Part shown: positions 59,026-64,000 of the stretch, piece after piece
Numbering within the stretch: position 1 is the first letter of the stretch
Layout of the letters: each line of letters opens with the position of its first letter
Origin: Paramoeba atlantica
Lineage: Eukaryota; Discosea
Assembly: GCA_977017575.1 (NCBI GenBank)
Contig: CDRNVI010000051.1
Location: forward strand, 124,001 to 188,000
Reading direction: 5' to 3'
DNA: 64,000 nt
The notes under the pieces: generated by a model
What the model was told of the DNA's origin: nothing
Seen by the model: the letters and a program-made list of their open reading frames with translations, nothing else
The model's database searches: none
Made by a program: the position numbers and the translations under genes

Positions 59026-59379
59026 ATATGCATTATGAATGTGCTATATGCAATATCAATGTGCTATATGCATTATCAATGTGCTATATGCATTATCAAT
59101 GTGCTGTATGCATTATCAATGTGCTATATGCATTATCAATGTGCTATATGCATTATCAATGTGCTATATGCATTATCAATGTGCTATATGCATTATCAAT
59201 GTGCCGCTTAATATGCATTATCAATGTGCCGCTTAGTATGCATTATCAATGTGCTATATGCATTATCAATGTGCTATATGCATTATCAATGTGCTATATG
59301 CAATATCAATGTGCTATATGCATTATCAATGTGCTATATGCATTATCAATGTGCCGCTTAGTATGCATTATCAATGTGC
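59026..59379. repeat. 20-bp satellite, array 2 (inverse)
   Basis: About 17 units of GTGCTATATGCATTATCAAT, with three variant units that insert CCGCTTA(A/G)T. Since 20 is not a multiple of 3, 60 bp encode a periodic 20-residue peptide in every frame, giving a spurious ORF. Confidence 0.95.
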
Positions 59380-59389
59380 GGGCGCCAAC

Positions 59390-60882
59390 CCCTTTACCAA
59401 CTGGACTACTCAAAGGACGCTGCTTAGTCAACCAGTTTGTCGTATCGCAGACCTTTGCACACGCACTTTTTTTTACGAAAAATGTTCTAAAATTGGGAAA
59501 TAAGGTTGTTTTAGATGATTTTTAGAGTATTTAAGAGTTCATCTAATGACCTACTGCTACGTTTTGGAATTTTGAAAAAACTCGATCTTATGCTTCTTTG
59601 GCGATCTTTTTCAGTTTTTGGAATTAACCTTAGTAAGCGAGTTAGATGCTCCGTATCTCCCTCAATTTATATTTATATTTATAGAAATTAATGAGAATGG
59701 CTAGGCAAAAAGTCCTGATTAATGATACTGCCTGATGGAAAAACGCTATTTTTCTGCGATAAGCTATCGCGGAACGTGAGATCCAAGGCGCTTGTCGGAA
59801 GTGAGGGTCAAATCTTTCTGCGGTGTTCTCCCCTCTATCCTAGCATTTCCTGTTTTGTTTCTTCAAAAGCATAATTTTTTGAAAATCTATAATTTTTTTC
59901 TGAAAAATTAGGAATGGCATTTATAGAAATTCATGAGAAGAGGAGTACCACGTCCTTCCACCTACCCTCTCCAATTAATTTTTAGAAATATAATTACTAG
60001 CATAACTTTACTACAGTAAGTAGTACTGTAGTAGTAAAGTACTGTAGTATAATTTTTCATTTTTGTTGTAATTTATATTTATAAAAATTAATGAGAGGGA
60101 GAGTATTTTATTCCTCCGAGAACTTCGAATTAATGAGAGGGCGACCGGCCGTCGGAAACATACCAGTACGCATTCCGAGGCCTCCCCATCGCCCATCCGC
60201 AATCCCTGATAACCAAAATATTAAAATTTCTTCCACCTCGCTAGGGAACAAGGAGTTGCCCATGAATCGCCACAAACTAACCTCACGGCTCAAATTTTTC
60301 TTTCCAAAGCATTGCCGTGCCTCGGAGCACACACTAATTTGTCGACCGAGGGTCTTCTCAAGAATTATAAACAGCGACTTGAAAACAAAGCTTACATGTA
60401 CTATCGGTGTGGAGTAATGAGTTTTTCTCCGTTGCACATTTTGTTGGGCAGGAATCATCCGACAGCACAATCGATAATTAGCGTTGATGTAGCAAACGAT
60501 GCTTTTCATAGTCGGGAACCTCTTTTTCACATTTCAGAAGACGAGTGGAACTTTTATATTAACTGTAAGAAATTTGATTAGCAACCCTCCGTGCACACCT
60601 CCGTATGGAAATGGTGGGAAGATATCGATAAAGAAAACTTTCCATCTATGCATCAAGCCGCTCGCCACTACTCTGGGTGCCACCAATCGTCACAGCATGT
60701 GATTCCCTACTGAAGTATAACCCGCGTCACAACCCGCCTCCCCGGATAGCGACGTAATTGCCACTCAAATGTTTCTTCGAAGGAATCTAAAAAGTACATG
60801 AGCTCGCAGCCGCCCGGGCAATCGCCGCCCGCCTCATGCATGAGTATCGTACTGACGCTAACGATATACACCCCTGTATGTA
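59390..60882. other. Intergenic, short dispersed motifs only
   Basis: The phrase TTTATA(G/A)AAATTAATGAGA recurs at about 59680, 59920 and 60080. 59995-60045 has a CTACAGTA / TACTGTAG foldback. Plus-strand text at 60100-60410 is open for 100 residues but matches nothing I know. Confidence 0.4.
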
Positions 60883-61679
60883 CACCCCTGTCCAGCTTCA
60901 TTTACCCCCCCCTACAGGTCCTATATTTTCTTCTGTTTTGTAAATATTTAGCATGGGACTGTTTTTCGACCCTATCGTCTCGAATCCGCTGTCCTTTTCA
61001 TGATTGGAATAAAAAAAATTACTAAAATGACATGACATGACAAAAAAAAATGATTTTTCATGGTCTACACTTTTTTTTTCTATTTTTTTTTTCATATTTT
61101 TGGGATTTTGTTTATGTTTTTAAAAGTATAAATCGTGCTTAGATAATGCAAAGATGACGCTAGATACTTTTAAATATCCATTATGATTATCATTAAATAT
61201 CCAATATGATGCCGTTTCCTTTCTATCACAAGTTGAAGACGTTTGCGATAGTTTTCGAATGAATTTCTTAATTCGTCAACATGTTCTACTGCTAAAAGCT
61301 CGGATGTTTGAAACATAGCGTCTTATATTTCGTGTCTACTCATTCTAGCTAAAGCACGCAAGGATTATAGTTCCTAGTACCGTGCTATGATCAGGGTTCG
61401 ACTTTCTGGTGGATTACGCTGATTTGGGAGAAGAGGAAGTCAGTTATCTCTTGGCCATTAAGGAAAGAACTGAAAATATTGAATTGTTTTAGGGTGGGCA
61501 AAACAAAATCAGGTTTTTCGACAAAAATTTTAAGGTCTCGGAGGAAAAAAAGGTCGCTCGAGTGAAAAGGACAGCGGATTCGAGACGATTGGGTCGAAAA
61601 ACAGTCCCATACCAAATATTTCTAAAATCCAACAAGATACAAGACCTGTAGGGGGGGTAAATGAAGCTGGACAAGGGTG
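60883..61679. mobile_element. Tc1/mariner-type deletion derivative, CACCC ends
   Basis: 797 bp flanked by TA. Ends CACCCCTGTCCAGCTTCATT and the inverse AATGAAGCTGGACAAGGGTG; the inverted repeats run about 130 bp and include GGGACTGTTTTTCGACC. On the minus strand near 61340-61220, ALFQTSELLAVEHVDELRNS followed by YRKRLQLVI resembles the C-terminal end of a Tc1 transposase. The catalytic part is gone. Confidence 0.8.
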
Positions 61680-61910
61680 TAGCACTACAACAATAGGACT
61701 CGGCAACCAACCTCCACAAGGAGTAGGCGGCGGAACTCCAGAACATTGTTACTGGGGCCCTCTACCCCCTCGGGCCTTCTGATCCCCCAGGCCTTGAGGT
61801 CGACGAAACTTTTCCCCGGGGCTCCGAAAACCCGGCGGATGCTAACACAGGGGGGCAGAGGGAGGTCGCCGAGATACTCCCCCCCAGGATGACCGGGAGG
61901 ATGGTATGAT

Positions 61911-62330
61911 GTGCATATGGGTCCTCGAGGAGTGGGACGTATCCAGGTCCTGGTCCCCTCGGACTGCCCCCTCGAAGGTTTGTTCCAGGCTGTAGCGATG
62001 ACTCTAGGCATCCCTACGGATCTCATCTGTCTCTCGCATGGTCCCGGAGTGCCCTACCTCGAGACGGACAATGATATGGTAGTGGCGGAGAGCATATGGA
62101 TGTCCCTCATGGTCCTTAATCAGGCGTCTCCTTTCGAGCCCCACATTCGCGTATTCGACGGCACTGGGCAGGGGTCTTTCACACCCCGACGCACATATCG
62201 GGCGACAAAATACCTTTCTTCTTGTGTCAAGCGCTGGGCATCACGCATGATTTTGCAAGTACGTGAACCCCTTTCGCAGCTGATGATGGGTCCGTCTGGT
62301 GTTGCTTCCTCCCCACTGAGGGGCTCATTG
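61911..62330 (+). pseudogene. 2A-LINE N-terminal domain piece
   Basis: GLFQAVAMTLGIPTDLICLS, then EPHIRVFDGTGQGSF align with the pre-2A domain of copies 2 and 4. The frame continues open past an SL relic, but the coding similarity ends near 62200. The same order, N-terminal domain piece then SL, is seen at 12.7-12.87 kb. Confidence 0.5.
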
Positions 62331-62368
62331 ATACAGTTTCTCAAAGACACAGTTCCTGTACCTTGTTG
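62330..62368 (+). other. Tandem spliced-leader relics
   Basis: GATACAGTTTCT (62330-62341) and, two bases on, AAG, ACACAGTTCCTGTAC, CTTGTTG (62344-62368). The core has two changes from the other copies, so this is the oldest of the four. TACTTTTTCTCC follows, not GT. Confidence 0.65.
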
Positions 62369-62399
62369 TACTTTTTCTCCTAGTTCATCTTTTCTCTCT

Positions 62400-62440
62400 C
62401 GGAAACGGACATATTGTCACTATGCTCATGCCCGTTTCCG
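62400..62440 (+). repeat. Hairpin after SL, equivalent of 12885-12927
   Basis: CGGAAACGGACAT and ATGCCCGTTTCCG pair with one A-C mismatch around 15 nt. The loop has changed while the stem is kept by a paired change. A diverged 72-bp leader unit follows (62441-62510). Confidence 0.7.
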
Positions 62441-62509
62441 GATGGCGCTAGGAGAGGAACTGTCCCTCTTGTCACAAATTAGGGGTGCGCCTCCAAAGGC
62501 GGAGGTGGC

Positions 62510-62705
62510 GGAGAAGGCGGAGGTGGCGGAGTGGCAAGAATTCAAAGTTTGATGCACATGGTGCTCAGACGGCGAGTTCAAACCCGCTCATCGCAATATT
62601 CCCGGCAATATTCACTCTAAGAGGCTGGGCTGATAACCGACTAGGCCCAGTACTCGGAGGACCGTCCCGGACCCTCCCCTCAGGGAACCAGCTCCCTTAC
62701 CCGGC
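62510..62705 (+). repeat. tRNA-derived SINE copy
   Basis: Head from about 62525 (GCGGAGTGGCAAGAATTC to CATCGCA, about 70 nt) with a T-arm-like GGCGAGTTCAAACCCGCTC. Body CACTCTAAGAGGCTGGG, GGACCGTCCCGGACCCTC, CAGGGAACCAGCTCCCTT as at 18.1 kb. It sits directly on the LINE leader repeat. Confidence 0.6.
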
Positions 62706-63113
62706 TTACACCTCTTGGGGGTAAGCCGTGTTGACGTACAGTTCGTCGACGCAGCGTGTTGGTAACAGCACGTTGGTGCCACCTTGGACAAGCGGAATCT
62801 GGTAGAGGACGTCGGCCTCGGAACTTCCAAATCTGTCTGTGAAGAGTCTGGCTTGCCAGTGACCATCCGGAGCAATCCGGAATGATTTGGATTTTTTTTT
62901 GGTGTGCCTCCCTTTCTTCATCTCCCACCACCCTGCTGGGAACACGGTTCCGAGTCCCCATGCGCTGCAGGACCCTTCTACGGGACCACGCGGCGTGCCT
63001 TCCCCATCGCGCGGCACCGGTACTTCTGCGCGCAGGAGGCTTCCAAACGCTAGAAGTCTCCCACACAGCGAGCAAACACGTTGTATGCGTGTTCTAGCGG
63101 ATATTCCATGCAC
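62706..63113 (-). other. Conserved coding fragment, unknown family
   Basis: FRIAPDGHWQARLFTDRFGS, then SEADVLYQIPLVQGG and VLLPTRCVDELYVNTAY. Residues RI(A/S)PDGHWQA and TDRFGSSEADVL(Y/F) are repeated at 18.37-18.48 kb with silent differences, which is a sign of coding descent. The upstream 70 residues are less convincing. It could belong to a retroelement. No recognisable domain. Confidence 0.4.
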
Positions 63114-63224
63114 CTCTCTTGCTCACCAGCCGTGGCGGATTCTGTGGGACCCCGATGCCCATGATGCATCATGAATCATGACTCCATTTACCAGCATGCA
63201 TCCATGGCCCTGGCCATGCTGTAT

Positions 63225-63960
63225 CATGAACTATGTTAGTCATTTGTAGCATGTACGATGGGAACATAATCCGCGTCCGACAAATCCGTATATCCTTCCT
63301 GGCGCACTGCGCTACACTGTTAAACCTTGGCGGGACACAGACCAATCGGCTCAAGTTCTACATAAAGTCACTTGCGGCGGCCGGAGCGGCAGTACCGATG
63401 CGTCAGATATTGCCTTTAACCCCAGGAACTCTGAACAAGTTGTGGAAGAGCTTGCCCCGCAGCGAAGGTCTTACCGTGGTGCTCTGCTGGAAGGCAGCAA
63501 GTCGTTGGGCGGAAACAGTAGCCCTCACGCGAGACAGATTCTGCAAAGTGAGGCCGGAAAGGATCGTCATATGGTAGGGACGGAACACCAAGACCTCGCG
63601 CCACAATCCGTACCTTGTTGTGCGTCCCAACGATAAATTCTACCACCATGTAAGTGATCAGTTGGGGGAAAGACAAAAGCATTTAACTTGAGCATACACC
63701 ACGATCGCAGCGTTCCTTTACTCCGCAAGTTACACCAGCTCGCGCGCCTGAGCCATATCGACGACCGGGAATGTGTTTTGGGTGCCGTTCGCCCGATCAT
63801 TTGTAGAGGAATTGTCAAAAGCGAGATTTTCGTTCGCTGGTGGCTGGCCCTGCCGGTAGCAGCAAGAGCTTATGACAAAGCCCCACCCAAACGGCCAATG
63901 AATCACACGAAGACCAACAAATGTGGCTTTTGAAACCAATACGACATACGTCAAATCTCG
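63225..63960 (+). mobile_element. Tyrosine-recombinase element fossil
   Basis: Carries the central catalytic-domain pattern RWAETVALTRDRFCKV, RPERIVIW and GRNTKTSRHNPYLVVR, matching the piece at 38.8 kb. Same family; a broken fragment with several breaks. YR retroelement or Crypton-like element cannot be told apart here. Confidence 0.45.
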
Positions 63961-64000
63961 CAAAGCACAACTACTCAGGGCTCTGAAAATATATTATATA

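Noticed and set aside
58242-59379. A CRISPR array
   Set aside because: The 20-bp units are contiguous without spacers and the genome is eukaryotic.
59007-59525. A 172-residue protein with periodic MHYQCAICIINV peptide
   Set aside because: It is a 20-bp satellite read as protein; the peptide repeats every 60 bp in all frames.
63608-63624. A fifth SL relic (CCGTACCTTGTTG)
   Set aside because: Only the last 11-13 bases match, the ACAGTTTCTG core is absent, and the bases are accounted for by the recombinase fossil.

Overview
The window looks like nuclear DNA of a kinetoplastid or close euglenozoan protist. Four things point there. (1) Four places carry the core of the trypanosome-type spliced leader (SL) exon, ATACAGTTTCTGTAC followed by a TTG end, and each copy sits directly upstream of retroelement sequence. 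(2) Every likely host gene is intronless and on the minus strand, as expected of a polycistronic unit. (3) Polypyrimidine runs with AG dinucleotides lie just upstream of host start codons. (4) The housekeeping genes fit a eukaryote with a mitochondrion: a PRP43/DHX15 DEAH helicase, an RRP7-like protein and an mS41-like mitoribosomal protein with an IGR motif. I cannot name the genus. || Host genes: ten open paralogues of one leucine-rich-repeat (LRR) family, plus at least two broken ones, are spread from 3.3 to 53.8 kb, all on the minus strand. They share an N-cap like plant LRRNT_2 and 23-residue repeats. Six keep the cap cysteines and are short. Four have lost them and carry a shared C-terminal domain of about 110 residues. 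The closest pair differs almost only in its central repeats. || Mobile DNA fills the rest. A plus-strand LINE family with a 2A-like NPGP motif occurs as pieces at 7.2-8.6, 10.3-12.8, 12.8-15.0 and 61.9-62.5 kb; minus-strand 3' pieces at 39.8 and 55.2 kb are probably related. Two large LINEs with a restriction-like endonuclease and several CxHxCxDKxxCxHxCC zinc motifs lie head to tail at 43.7-53.4 kb inside one LRR gene. DNA transposons include a complete-looking Tc1/mariner-type element with a DD32E triad (37220-38772), a DD34E Tc1 relic, five deleted or MITE-like families (most with TA target sites), a Merlin remnant and a 995-residue MULE-like DDE protein. Two tyrosine-recombinase fossils lie at 38.8 and 63.2 kb. 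tRNA-derived SINE copies lie at 18.2, 42.2 and 62.5 kb. || From 57.1 to 59.4 kb is a satellite block: a 60-85 bp repeat array, two inverted arrays of a 20-bp repeat, and between them two copies of a unit with a very strong hairpin. || How it fits together: the host genes appear to sit in one minus-strand transcription unit that mobile elements have invaded repeatedly. SL relics at the 5' ends of two unrelated LINE classes suggest that both moved through trans-spliced RNA. The LRR family is the main adaptive-looking gene set, and retroelements have broken at least one of its members.
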